Shown one piece after another: positions 1 to 8,261 of a stretch of 64,000 bases of DNA. Every line of letters begins with the position of its first letter. The first letter of the stretch is position 1. A program made the position numbers and the translations under genes. Location of the stretch: the NCBI RefSeq assembly GCF_002261215.1, contig NZ_NEVS01000004.1, positions 1,612,001 to 1,676,000 of the forward strand, read 5' to 3'. Origin of the DNA: Bordetella genomosp. 11. Lineage in GTDB: Bacteria; Pseudomonadota; Gammaproteobacteria; Burkholderiales; Burkholderiaceae_B. The notes beneath the pieces were generated by a model. It was not told the origin of the DNA, did not search any database, and saw nothing but the letters and a program-made list of their open reading frames with translations.

Positions 1-1
1 G

Positions 2-52
2 CTGGTGGCCTGGGCCGAGCATAAAGTGGTCTTCTGGAGGGCCGAGCTATGA
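2..52 (+). CDS. ABC transporter permease, C-terminal fragment (5' end outside window)
   Basis: Only the last 16 codons are visible, ending in VVFWRAEL and a TGA. The frame overlaps the start of the next permease gene by four bases (ATGA), so the two are translationally coupled. Aromatic and basic residues near the C-terminus are common at the ends of SsuC/TauC-type permeases, and the next gene is one, so a paired permease is the likely identity. The fragment is too short for certainty. Confidence 0.5.
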   Translation: MVAWAEHKVVFWRAEL

Positions 53-807
53 CTATCAGATTGCCCAGGCCGACGCGCGCGGCCCGGCGCGCCGTGCTGG
101 GACTGGCGGGACTGGCCGTGCTGTGGGAGCTGTGCGCACGCCTGCTGAACCTGCCGGAATACGTGCTTCCCCGCTTCAGCCGCATTCTTGCCGCCGTCGC
201 GGACCAGCACGCCCTATTGCTGGCCGCGGCTCGCATGACGGTGATGGAAGCCGTTTGCGGTTTCCTGCTCGGGGCTGCCGCGGGCATCCTGCTGGCCATC
301 ATCCTGACCATGCTCCCGCGCGCGCGCGGCGTCGTGCTGCCCATCGCCACCGCGCTGAACTCGGTACCGGTGGTGGCCTATGCGCCGCTGATCCTGCTCT
401 GGTTCGGCATGGGCCCGGAATCGAAGATCGTCATGGTGGCCCTGGCGGTGGGCTTCACGGTGTTCCTGCATGCCCTGGCGGGACTGGACCGTGTGGACCA
501 GCGCGCGGTGGACCTGATGCGCAGCTTCGGCGCCGACCGCGCGGCGATCCTGTGGCGGCTGCGGCTGCCGGCCGCCATACCGTTGACCGCCGCCGGCATG
601 CGCGTGTCCACGGTGCGGGCCATGATCGTGGCCATCGTCACCGAGATGCTGGGCGCCACCGGAGGACTGGGATGGACCATATTCCAGGCCGTCCTGCAGA
701 TCGATTTCGTCCAGGTGTGGTCGGCCATCTTCGTCGCCTCGGCGGCCAGCCTGCTGTTCTTCGGTATCGTCAATCTGCTGGAGAAACGCTACATCTTCTG
801 GAAGTAG
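49..807 (+). CDS. ABC transporter permease, SsuC/TauC type
   Basis: This 252-aa inner-membrane protein has about six hydrophobic segments. A cytoplasmic EAA-type loop near residues 160-190 (SFGADRAAILWRLRLPAAIP) is the ATPase-docking signature of binding-protein-dependent permeases for sulfonates, nitrate or thiamine precursors. The start follows AGGG and overlaps the upstream gene by four bases. It is the last gene of an importer operon lying mostly outside the window. The substrate cannot be told from this sequence. No terminator hairpin is obvious after the stop. Confidence 0.85.
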   Translation: MTIRLPRPTRAARRAVLGLAGLAVLWELCARLLNLPEYVLPRFSRILAAVADQHALLLAAARMTVMEAVCGFLLGAAAGILLAIILTMLPRARGVVLPIATALNSVPVVAYAPLILLWFGMGPESKIVMVALAVGFTVFLHALAGLDRVDQRAVDLMRSFGADRAAILWRLRLPAAIPLTAAGMRVSTVRAMIVAIVTEMLGATGGLGWTIFQAVLQIDFVQVWSAIFVASAASLLFFGIVNLLEKRYIFWK

Positions 808-910
808 TCCTGGCCTCGATGGCTTGCTTGCCGCCCGCCCGCGCCGGCGGGACCGGATGGCTACCTATGGCGGAATCACCTGGGGCGCCGATCCTCCACC
901 CGGCCCCCGA

Positions 911-924
911 TTGACCCAAATCAA
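911..924. promoter_or_regulatory. FNR/ANR-type box upstream of BON gene
   Basis: TTGACCCAAATCAA matches TTGAY-N4-RTCAA, the palindrome bound by FNR/ANR oxygen-responsive activators. Its centre is 78 bases before the BON start codon, which leaves room for a class II promoter (box at -41.5) and a short leader. The same motif recurs upstream of at least ten other genes or gene pairs in the window. The rest of the 808-995 gap shows nothing else. Confidence 0.7.
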
Positions 925-995
925 GAATGGCCGTGGTCGAAAGCGCGAGATTACGGCCATGGCATCCGCCATGACGACCGTGACAGGAGCAAGCG

Positions 996-1643
996 ATGCT
1001 GGACACCGAACTACGCAGGCACGTCCTGGATGAACTGGACTTCGACCCCAGCCTGGACGCCCGCAACATCGGCGTGACGGTCCAGAATGCCATCGTGACC
1101 CTTGCCGGCCATGTGGGCTCGTATGCGGAGAAATACAACGCCGAGCGCGCCACCCAGCGGGTCAAGGGCGTGCGCGGCATCGTCGAGGAAATCGCCGTCC
1201 GCGTCCCCTCGTCGGCCCTGACCGACGACGGCAAACTGGCCAAGCGGGCGGCCGATGTCATCGCCTGGGACGCCAGCCTGCCGCCCGACGCGGTCAAGGT
1301 CAAGGTGCAGAACGGCTGGGTGACCTTGTCCGGCACGGTGGATTGGCAATACCAGCGCACCGCCTGCGAAAGCGCCGTTCGCCGTCTTTCCGGCGTGGTC
1401 GGCGTGGCCAACCTCATCGCGATCAAGCCGCATCTGTCGGCGGTCGACGTCAAGGCGAGCATCGACCGTGCGCTGCAGCGCAGCGCCGAAATCGAATCCC
1501 GCAATATCACCCTCAATGTGTCGGGCGGCGCGGTCACCCTGCAAGGGGGCGTGCAGAGCTGGCATGAGCGCGACGCCGCGCAACGCGCCGCCTGGTCGGT
1601 GCCGGGCGTGACGTCGGTGGTAAACCGGCTGGTCGTGGGCTGA
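996..1643 (+). CDS. Triple BON-domain protein (OsmY-like, no signal peptide)
   Basis: The 215-aa protein has three BON repeats, near residues 3-70, 78-146 and 149-214. Each carries the typical hydrophobic V-T-L-x-G strand (VTLAGHV, VTLSGTV, VTLQGGV). BON domains bind membranes or phospholipids, and OsmY-type proteins are induced by stress. Unlike OsmY there is no N-terminal signal peptide, so this is probably cytosolic. The start follows AGGAG. It is closely similar in length and sequence to the protein at 52467-53114. An FNR/ANR-type box upstream suggests low-oxygen induction. Confidence 0.85.
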   Translation: MLDTELRRHVLDELDFDPSLDARNIGVTVQNAIVTLAGHVGSYAEKYNAERATQRVKGVRGIVEEIAVRVPSSALTDDGKLAKRAADVIAWDASLPPDAVKVKVQNGWVTLSGTVDWQYQRTACESAVRRLSGVVGVANLIAIKPHLSAVDVKASIDRALQRSAEIESRNITLNVSGGAVTLQGGVQSWHERDAAQRAAWSVPGVTSVVNRLVVG

Positions 1644-1700
1644 CTGTCTGGAGGTTTCTGCCCAATGAATTTCGTCCACCCGCAACTCCGGAGATCGAGA

Positions 1701-2147
1701 ATGTGGAAAATCGCCATTCCCAAGCACGCATGGCTGGCGCTGTGCGATGGCGCGCGAGGACTGATCCTGCGCAACGACGGGGACGCCGCGAACCTGTGCC
1801 TGCGCACCGTCGCCGCCTACGAGCGCAGCGCCGCGTCCACCCATGAACTTGGCACGGACCGGCCGGGCCGCGTGACCGCCTCGCTGGGCTTCCCGCGCAG
1901 CGCGGTAGAGTCCCCCGACCTTCACGACCGTACGGAAGAGGAGTTCGTGGCGCGCTTCGTCCACGAGCTGGATTGCCACGTCAGGAACGACCCGCACGGC
2001 CGGCTGATTATCGCCGCGCCGCCGCGCGTCCTGGGACGCGTGCGAAAGATCCTGAATCCGGAATTGCGAGACAGATTGTTCGCCGAGATCCCGAAGGATC
2101 TCACCGCGAATACCGTGGCGGAGATCCAGGGCAGGCTATCGGCCTGA
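1701..2147 (+). CDS. Host attachment protein family (PF10116-like)
   Basis: This 148-aa soluble protein opens with MWKIAIPKHAWLALCDGARG. That resembles the start of the host-attachment (baeRF-related) family, which has a release-factor-like alpha/beta fold named after an Agrobacterium attachment phenotype; the biochemical role is unclear. The C-terminal half has the family LIIAAPPRVLGRVRKILN stretch. I chose the ATG at 1701, which follows GGAG, over an upstream ATG at 1665. It probably shares a transcript with the BON gene 57 bases upstream. A decayed copy of its 3' end lies at 13298-13395. Confidence 0.75.
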   Translation: MWKIAIPKHAWLALCDGARGLILRNDGDAANLCLRTVAAYERSAASTHELGTDRPGRVTASLGFPRSAVESPDLHDRTEEEFVARFVHELDCHVRNDPHGRLIIAAPPRVLGRVRKILNPELRDRLFAEIPKDLTANTVAEIQGRLSA

Positions 2148-2334
2148 CGGTATCCCTACCCGTCTCGCCGTTTTCTTGATGCCGGCAACGAAGCCGGATG
2201 CCTGCACGATGCGACTTCGTAGCGGTCCATCAGGGGCGGCAGCGGTGCTTGTAGAGGATCGTGCCCATGAAGCTATGGGCCGGGTAGCCCAGCCGCCGGA
2301 CGGAACGCCGCGCGTGCGGACGGTGCACGGCGCA
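2042..2334. repeat. Left copy of a decayed direct repeat (partner 13298-13767)
   Basis: This copy runs from the host-attachment gene tail through the stop codon and into a LysR gene fragment. It matches 13298-13767 in the same orientation, about 11.26 kb away. Over the last ~148 bases I count about eight differences. Relative to the right copy it lacks about 205 bases of LysR sequence, while the right copy lacks about 30 bases of the host-attachment tail. The two copies flank the whole RutR-linked catabolic block. Confidence 0.85.
2171..2334 (-). pseudogene. LysR regulator fragment (remnant of a copy of 13381-14304)
   Basis: On the minus strand this encodes pieces of the effector-binding domain of the LysR protein at 13381-14304 (for example HRPHARRSVR and LGYPAHS). 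It has single-base indels and no start or stop of its own. It is the relic of a second LysR copy truncated at the left edge of the inserted block. Part of it is now read in another frame as the cupin C-terminus. Confidence 0.8.
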
Positions 2335-2746
2335 GGACGGCATGGTCCTCTTCGGTCAAACTGACGGGAACACCGCGGCGTATGAGGGCGGCGAAGTCCT
2401 CGTCGGGCGCCATCACGGTCAGGCAGTACAGCTTGCCGCTGCCCGTGTTTTCCACCGCGTGATGAGCCCCTGGCCTGACCAGCATGGCGTCGCCCTGGCG
2501 CAAATCGAGCACGGCGCCGTCCGCATAGGCCCGCCCTTCGCCGGCAAGGATGAAAAACATCTCATGCGCGCGCGCATGCACGTTCGGCGGGGTACGGCCA
2601 CCGGGTTCGAAGATCTCCACCACGGCGACCAGGTCGCAGCCCTCGCCTTCGCCATCGAAGATGAGGGCGAAGTAGTTGGTGTCCCCGGCCGAGATGCGAT
2701 AAGCCGGACATTGGTCCATGGTTTTTCTGATGGCCTTGGGAATCAC
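2273..2746 (-). CDS. Small cupin-domain protein
   Basis: This 157-aa single-domain cupin has motif 1 around PPNVHARAHEMFFIL (metal-binding His pair and Glu) and motif 2 around GDAMLVRPGAHHAVEN (second His). Such proteins are often dioxygenases, isomerases or sensors acting on small organic acids. I chose the GTG at 2746, which has AAGGA eight bases upstream overlapping the cysteine hydrolase stop; an ATG at 2719 is possible. The last ~18 residues are read out of frame from the LysR remnant, so the natural C-terminus was probably replaced at the repeat junction. It is the last gene of the catabolic operon. Confidence 0.75.
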   Translation of the reverse strand: MIPKAIRKTMDQCPAYRISAGDTNYFALIFDGEGEGCDLVAVVEIFEPGGRTPPNVHARAHEMFFILAGEGRAYADGAVLDLRQGDAMLVRPGAHHAVENTGSGKLYCLTVMAPDEDFAALIRRGVPVSLTEEDHAVLRRAPSARAAFRPAAGLPGP

Positions 2747-2751
2747 GATGG

Positions 2752-3525
2752 CTATCCTTGAAGCAGGTCGGTGCTCGTGGCGGTGAAACCGAAGCACTGG
2801 CGCACGTTGTAGCGGGTGGCTTGCAGGCAGAAATCCGGCGACGTCGTCGCGCAGCAATCGTCCAGGTAGACGCAGTCGTAGCCCAGGCTGTTGGCGTCGA
2901 TCAACGTCGCCAGCACGCATTGATCGGCATTGACGCCGGCAAAGAACAAGGTCGTGACGCCCAGATTGCGCAGGATGGCGTCAAGCGGCGTGTCCCAGAA
3001 TCCGCTCATGCGGTATTTGTCGACGCGTATGTCCGACGTTTCGACGCGCAGTTCTTCCACGACATTGGCGGCCCACGATCCCGCCTCCAGCACGCGATCG
3101 GGCCGCGACGGCAGCGGATCGCCCAGGCCTGTGCCCTGGCCCGAAGGCTTGTAGACGTGAACGACGGACGGGCTCAGGTTCATGAGGTCGGGACGATTGC
3201 CCCAGTTGACCCACAGCACCGACATGCCCGCGCGCCGCGCGCGCGGCAGCAAGGCGGCCAGCGGCGCGATAGGCTGGCGAGCCGGCGTGACATCGACGCC
3301 GACCACCGCGCCCAGCCAGCCTTGCGGATGACAGAAGTCGTTCTGCATGTCGATCACGACCAGCGCGCTGCGCGCGAGATCCACGGTCAGGGATTGCGGC
3401 TGGGCAGGCAAGCGCACGGGTCTGGCGGGCCGCGGTTCGCGTACCAGGCTGGCGTGCGTCGCCGACACGCGCCATTGGTTGCCGCGGGCGCTGCCCAGGG
3501 CGATCAGATCATCGTGCGACGTCAT
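2752..3525 (-). CDS. Cysteine hydrolase, isochorismatase fold (RutB/biuret-hydrolase-like)
   Basis: The 257-aa protein has the complete isochorismatase-family triad: Asp59 in VVIDMQNDF, Lys170 in VDKYRMSGFW and Cys203 in GVNADQCVLAT. Members with the K-x-x-x-SGFxxTxLD pattern hydrolyse amides or carbamoyl groups, for example ureidoacrylate (RutB), biuret, triuret or N-carbamoyl compounds. The start follows AGGAG and overlaps the creatininase stop (ATGA). The context of amidohydrolase, creatininase and RutR-like regulator supports a carbamoyl-amide hydrolase role. The exact substrate is unknown. Confidence 0.8.
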   Translation of the reverse strand: MTSHDDLIALGSARGNQWRVSATHASLVREPRPARPVRLPAQPQSLTVDLARSALVVIDMQNDFCHPQGWLGAVVGVDVTPARQPIAPLAALLPRARRAGMSVLWVNWGNRPDLMNLSPSVVHVYKPSGQGTGLGDPLPSRPDRVLEAGSWAANVVEELRVETSDIRVDKYRMSGFWDTPLDAILRNLGVTTLFFAGVNADQCVLATLIDANSLGYDCVYLDDCCATTSPDFCLQATRYNVRQCFGFTATSTDLLQG

Positions 3526-4346
3526 GGCATGCTCCTGATCGCATCGAGCGGATAGGCGTGGACTTCGGCGATCAACTCGGCCAGGCCCGACGCGGCATGC
3601 TCGACGATCGCGGCGCCGCGTCCGGCATCCGCATCCAGCGCATTGCCGCTCGCGCCGCCGGGATGCAGGTCCTGAGCCTGCCAACCGAAGCCGACCTTGC
3701 CTTCGGCGCGCAGATGCTTGTACCGCTGTTCGATGGCGACGCTGGCGGGCGTGAAATCACCCGCCAGCTCCATGCGCACCAGGTCCGGCCGCAACGCCAG
3801 CATCATCGAGGTTTCCTTGCCGCCCCCATGGATGCCATGGATGCGCTCGGTCTCGCTGAAGGCATCGCGATCCGGCCAGCCGAAGCTCCAGGTCGCGGCG
3901 CACACCACGAACATGCCCAGGCGCACGCGCAGATCGCGCGCGACGATATCCATGATCTGCGGCTGGCCACCGTGGGAGTTGAACAGCACCAGTTTGCGCA
4001 GGCCCGCCCGGTGCACGCTTTCGCCGATATCGGTCAGCAGCGCGATCAGCGTTTCCGCGCGCAGGGTCAGCGTGCCCGGGAACGCCTGGTGTTCATTCGA
4101 TTTGCCGATGGCCTGCATGGGCAGGAAAACAGCAGGAACCTCTGGCGCCACCAAAGACATGGCGCGCTCCACCACGCCGGCGTTCAGGCAGGCGTCCACG
4201 TAGACAGGCAGGTGAGGACCATGCTGCTCGATCGCCGCGACCGGCAGGATGGCTACCGTGTCCGCCGGCAGGCGAGAAAACTGGGGAGACGTCATTTCCA
4301 CCCAGAGCCGGCTGGGCACGGAGCAGGTCGATGGCGTGGCCGTCAT
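3522..4346 (-). CDS. Creatininase-family amidohydrolase
   Basis: The 274-aa protein shows creatininase (PF02633) metal motifs: Glu40 and His42 in AIEQHGPHLP, Asp51 just after, NSHGGQ, and the later GGGKETSMML with its Glu. The family opens cyclic amides or hydrolyses amides with two divalent metals. The start follows AGGAG and overlaps the upstream hydrolase by four bases; the stop overlaps the next gene likewise, giving tight coupling. A ring-opening step on an N-heterocycle fits the cluster. Creatinine itself is unproven as substrate. Confidence 0.8.
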   Translation of the reverse strand: MTATPSTCSVPSRLWVEMTSPQFSRLPADTVAILPVAAIEQHGPHLPVYVDACLNAGVVERAMSLVAPEVPAVFLPMQAIGKSNEHQAFPGTLTLRAETLIALLTDIGESVHRAGLRKLVLFNSHGGQPQIMDIVARDLRVRLGMFVVCAATWSFGWPDRDAFSETERIHGIHGGGKETSMMLALRPDLVRMELAGDFTPASVAIEQRYKHLRAEGKVGFGWQAQDLHPGGASGNALDADAGRGAAIVEHAASGLAELIAEVHAYPLDAIRSMP

Positions 4347-6025
4347 GGCGCACTCCTTGCATCGAGGGGGGTGCCCAGCATCAGCCGGACTTCGGATTGC
4401 CTGCCAGGCCCATAGTGGACCGACAGCGTGGTGATGGGCATCCGCACGGCCGGCACCGATGCCGGGTCGGCGCCGGTGCCAGGATTCACCGCATAGGCCG
4501 GATACGCCGACGCGGCCACCGCCACGCGCAGCGACTCTCCCTTCTGCAGGGTCACACAGGCCGCATGCATCGCCACGTTCACCGGCGCGTCCGGCCGCCA
4601 CTCCCGCACACGCGCATAGCCATCGGCGATCACTTGCGATCGGCCGTCCGGCTGGATCCGGTTCAAGCTGCACGACACGTCGAAGTCGGCCTGGTCGCAG
4701 CTCAGGTACAGAACGGCCGAGACCTTCCCCGCCACGTCCAACGGCGCATCCAGCGGGGCGGAATCGAAGGTCATGACGTCCGGACGCTGATCCACCGCCT
4801 GCCGGTCCACCGGACCCGGCGGCGTGCCGTAGGGTCCGCCGGCGGAAGGCGCGGGGCGCCACGGATCGTTGACGACGCTGTCATGGCCTGGCGTTTCCGG
4901 CCATGGTTCGCCGTCGGGCAGCAAGCGGCCATCGCCCACGCGCAACGCCGCCAGGCCGTTGCCGGCCAGCGCCCAGCGCGACACGCGATCCGGCCAGCGG
5001 TCGAAAACGCGCCAGCACTTACGCCCCAGATCGAAGGACCGTATCGGGGGCTCGACGTCGATCCCGTTGTCGATGTCCTTGAGCCACCGGTCGAACCAGC
5101 GCACCTGCCGTGCGTCGATATCGGTTTCGGCATCCGGGCCGTAGTCCACGCCGGCCGTCTTGCGCGCCCAGGGAAAGTGCGCCCACGGGCCGATATCCAT
5201 ACGCATGGGCCCGGCGCCGAGCGCGCTCAGGTCGCGGTACGCCTGCAGCACGGTCTCGTTGTAGGGGTCATGCCACCCACCGATGAAGAAGGTGGGTATC
5301 CGCCGCGCCGCGATCTCGGCTGCGTGCGCGGCAGCGGAAATGCGTTGCCAGTACGGATCGTCGGCCGGCGTCTCCAGCCATCGCGCGTAGTGGGTAAGAT
5401 CCGCATGCTGACGCATGTAGCGGGGCCAGGCGGTGACGGCTTCGTTCAAGGGCAAGGCGCGCGCGGCGGCCATCAGTTCGGCATAGGCCTGCGCATCGCC
5501 GCGCCGGCGCGCCGTCTCCGACGCCAGTTGCGTGGCCCAGCCCAGGGTGCTCTGCAAGCGCAATGCCCCTTGCTTCCAGGCCCAACCCTCGCGCGAATCC
5601 CAGGGCGTCATCGCCGGCGCGATGGCCCGCAGGGCCGGCCCGGCCGCGCTCGCCGCCATCAGCTGGTTGTAGCCCTGATACGAAAAACCATACATGCCCA
5701 CGCGGCCGTTGCTACCCGGCAGGCCGGCCGCCCAGTCGACCGCATCCGCGCCATCCTGCGCATCGTGTTCGCCGATCAGGAACTCGCCTTCGGAAGTCCC
5801 ACGGCCACGGATATCCTGCACCACCACGATATAGCCTTGCGACGCGTACCAGGCGGGATGCGCGTAGCAGATCGCGCAGGCGATGCGTCGGCCATAGGCC
5901 TGCCGCATCAGCAACACCGGATAAGGCCCTTTGCCTACCGGCCGGTAGACGTCCGCATCCAGGCGTACGCCATCGCGCGTATGCATGGAAAGCGTCTCCG
6001 GGGATTGCACCGTCAATCTCGACAT
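4343..6025 (-). CDS. CocE/NonD-family alpha/beta hydrolase (X-Pro dipeptidyl-peptidase type)
   Basis: The 560-aa protein has an N-terminal alpha/beta-hydrolase domain with oxyanion-region RQAYGRR and the nucleophile elbow GFSYQGYNQ, then a helical cap and a C-terminal jelly-roll domain typical of cocaine esterase and glutaryl acylase relatives. These enzymes cleave esters or amides. The start follows a GGGGAGG ribosome site 13 bases after the FAD oxidase stop. It sits between the FAD oxidase and the creatininase in one operon. Substrate unknown. Confidence 0.8.
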   Translation of the reverse strand: MSRLTVQSPETLSMHTRDGVRLDADVYRPVGKGPYPVLLMRQAYGRRIACAICYAHPAWYASQGYIVVVQDIRGRGTSEGEFLIGEHDAQDGADAVDWAAGLPGSNGRVGMYGFSYQGYNQLMAASAAGPALRAIAPAMTPWDSREGWAWKQGALRLQSTLGWATQLASETARRRGDAQAYAELMAAARALPLNEAVTAWPRYMRQHADLTHYARWLETPADDPYWQRISAAAHAAEIAARRIPTFFIGGWHDPYNETVLQAYRDLSALGAGPMRMDIGPWAHFPWARKTAGVDYGPDAETDIDARQVRWFDRWLKDIDNGIDVEPPIRSFDLGRKCWRVFDRWPDRVSRWALAGNGLAALRVGDGRLLPDGEPWPETPGHDSVVNDPWRPAPSAGGPYGTPPGPVDRQAVDQRPDVMTFDSAPLDAPLDVAGKVSAVLYLSCDQADFDVSCSLNRIQPDGRSQVIADGYARVREWRPDAPVNVAMHAACVTLQKGESLRVAVAASAYPAYAVNPGTGADPASVPAVRMPITTLSVHYGPGRQSEVRLMLGTPLDARSAP

Positions 6026-6038
6026 GGCTCGCCTCCCC

Positions 6039-7427
6039 TCAAGCCGAAGGCGCCGCCGCCCGGGCGGTATGCTCTTCCCAACCGCGCAACTTGCCGGGGT
6101 TGAGCAGGCCATCGGGATCGATGCGCGCCTTCATGGCCACGATGTCGGGATTCACGCGCCCCTGCTTGCCGTCCTCGACGATGTAGACGTGCGGGTTGTT
6201 GATGCCGACGCCATGGTCCCGGTGTATCTGCATGATCTCCTGCAAGCGCTCGTCGGAGCGATAACGGATGATCTGCAGGCCGCTGCAAGTCAGCTGCCCC
6301 TCGCGGTTGCGCAGGAACTCCAGGTGCATGAGAACCTCGCCCGCCAGCTTCGACTCCATCTCCAGTGCCTGTTCCACATAGCGGTTCGGATCGAAGGCGC
6401 TCTGGATATAGGTCAGGCTCTTGTCGTGCTTGAGGGCATTCAGCGTGGTGTGGTTCCAGGTGAATTCGATCAGGTGGCGCGCGCTGGCTTGCGCTTCCTG
6501 GGCCGTCTTTCGATAGGACAACTGCCCGCCGCGCCGCGCCAGGCATTCGAGCATGCCCTGTTCGGACGCCGGGTGCACCAGCAGGATGACGGCGTGGCAG
6601 CCTTCGGGCAGGCTGTCCGACAAGGCGTTGAAATACGCCGGGATGGGCGCGCCCAGGAAGCTGATTTCCTTCTTGATCAGGCCAGGCGAACGCGCCACGT
6701 CATCGGCGAAGCGCAGGCCGTTTTCGAAATCATCGAATATCGCGATGCATTCCAGCCAATCCTGCGCCGGCGCCAGCGCCACTTCCAGCTCCAGGACGAT
6801 CCCCGTGGTGCCGTAGGTGTGATGCAGCAGCAGCGCATCGGGGGCGCGCAGCTCCAGCACGCGGGGCTCCGGCTCGATGGTCATCACCCGCACGCCCAGC
6901 ACATTGCCGATCGCCGCCACCGGCCCATAGGTGATCGAGCCCGCGCCGCCGAACCCACCGCCGTAAAGGCCGCCCAGCGTCGCCGTGCGGTAGGTGGAGG
7001 GCAGCCAGCGCAGTTCCTGGCCGTGTTCGCGCGCATAGCGGTCGAAGTCGCCCAACTTCACGCCTGCCTGGGCGCGGCCGACGCCGCCGCGCACCCACAG
7101 CGGCTGGCCATAGGCGCTCAGATCCAGCACCACGCCCCCCTGCAGGGGCGTCGACTGGCCGTAGTTGCCCGTACCGCTGCCACGCGGGGTGATGGGCACG
7201 CCGGCGCGAGCGCAGGCCGCCACGACCAGACGGATTTCCGCTTCGGTGCGGGGACGCACGACCAGGTCCGCGCGCTTGCCGGCCAGCGTGCGTTTGAGCA
7301 CGGGGCTGAACCACGCGAAATCGCTGGACAAGCGGTTCACCTTGATCGGCTCGGTGATCCAATCCAGGTCCGGCAACTGCCCGGGCAGCGCCGCGCAGGC
7401 CTGCGCGACCGAGTTCGCATCTAGCAT
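6039..7427 (-). CDS. FAD-linked oxidase (PCMH/VAO family)
   Basis: The 462-aa protein has an N-terminal PCMH-type FAD-binding domain: VVRPRTEAEI, then ITPRGSGTGNYGQ for the pyrophosphate loop, and GGVFGGAGS-like glycine-rich sequence near residue 155. A C-terminal substrate cap follows. Relatives oxidise 2-hydroxy acids, aldonolactones or amines, or act like alkylglycerone-phosphate synthase. The ATG has GGAG upstream. Its position after an importer and before hydrolases suggests it oxidises the imported compound or a breakdown product. Confidence 0.75.
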   Translation of the reverse strand: MLDANSVAQACAALPGQLPDLDWITEPIKVNRLSSDFAWFSPVLKRTLAGKRADLVVRPRTEAEIRLVVAACARAGVPITPRGSGTGNYGQSTPLQGGVVLDLSAYGQPLWVRGGVGRAQAGVKLGDFDRYAREHGQELRWLPSTYRTATLGGLYGGGFGGAGSITYGPVAAIGNVLGVRVMTIEPEPRVLELRAPDALLLHHTYGTTGIVLELEVALAPAQDWLECIAIFDDFENGLRFADDVARSPGLIKKEISFLGAPIPAYFNALSDSLPEGCHAVILLVHPASEQGMLECLARRGGQLSYRKTAQEAQASARHLIEFTWNHTTLNALKHDKSLTYIQSAFDPNRYVEQALEMESKLAGEVLMHLEFLRNREGQLTCSGLQIIRYRSDERLQEIMQIHRDHGVGINNPHVYIVEDGKQGRVNPDIVAMKARIDPDGLLNPGKLRGWEEHTARAAAPSA

Positions 7428-7457
7428 GAGAATGACTCCAAATTAAGAGGGGGCCGG

Positions 7458-8261
7458 CTATTCCTGCTCGTGTTCGCTCGCATGCCAGCTACGCAACGCG
7501 CGCCGCGACAGCCAGGACATCAAGGCGAACAGCGCGATGCCGGCAAGGGAAATCAGGAACAGCGCGGCGAACATGCGCGGAATGTCGAGTTGATAGCCGG
7601 CTTGCAGAATCTGGTAGGCCAGGCCCGCCCCCATCCCGCCCGTACCGGCCACGAACTCCGCCACTACGGCGCCAATGAGCGCCAGCCCGCTCGATATGCG
7701 CAAGCCACCGAAAAAATAGGGCAATGCGCTCGGGATCCGCAGGCGCAGCAGGGTTTGCCGGCGCGTGGCCTGGTTCAGCTTGAAGTAGCTGGCCAAGTCC
7801 GGATCGACGCTACGCAGTCCCAGCGTGGTGTTGGAAATAATGGGGAACAGCGCCACCAGCGAAGCGCAGAGCACCATCGACAGCACCGGATCCTTGACCC
7901 ATATGATGATCAGCGGCGCCACCGCCACGATGGGCGTTACCTGCAACAGCACGACATAAGGGAACAAGGCCGTCTCGATCGCCCTGCTCTGCACGAATAC
8001 GAACGAGATCAGCACGCCCGCGACCGTGGCGAGCAGGAAAGCCAGCACCGTGACCTTCAAGGTGGACAGCAGGGCCAGGCCCAGCGGCTGCCAGTTGACG
8101 TACAGCGTCTGCACCATCAGCGCCGGCGACGGTACCAGGTAGGCGGGCAGCTTCAGGGCCGACACCAAGGCTTGCCATAGGCCGACCAGGACGATGCCCA
8201 CCATGAGGGGGTAAGCGATATGTTTGCGTGAAGACCGGAACGCGCCGGCGGCAGTACTCAT
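7458..8261 (-). CDS. ABC transporter permease, SsuC/TauC type
   Basis: This 267-aa membrane protein has about six hydrophobic helices and an EAA-type loop around residues 160-190 (LRLRIPSALPYFFGGLRIS). The start codon overlaps the ATPase stop (ATGA). With the ATPase at 8258-9082 and the binding protein at 9108-10094 it forms a complete NMT1/THI5-type importer inside the catabolic operon. Confidence 0.88.
   Translation of the reverse strand: MSTAAGAFRSSRKHIAYPLMVGIVLVGLWQALVSALKLPAYLVPSPALMVQTLYVNWQPLGLALLSTLKVTVLAFLLATVAGVLISFVFVQSRAIETALFPYVVLLQVTPIVAVAPLIIIWVKDPVLSMVLCASLVALFPIISNTTLGLRSVDPDLASYFKLNQATRRQTLLRLRIPSALPYFFGGLRISSGLALIGAVVAEFVAGTGGMGAGLAYQILQAGYQLDIPRMFAALFLISLAGIALFALMSWLSRRALRSWHASEHEQE

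Noticed and set aside
4331..6103. Long open frame on the + strand opposite the CocE hydrolase (590 aa), and similar antisense frames elsewhere such as 18951-21839 on the minus strand
   Set aside because: Composition is Arg/Gly/His/Pro-rich with no recognisable motif. The opposite strand carries clear enzymes with conserved motifs and ribosome sites. High GC explains the open frames.
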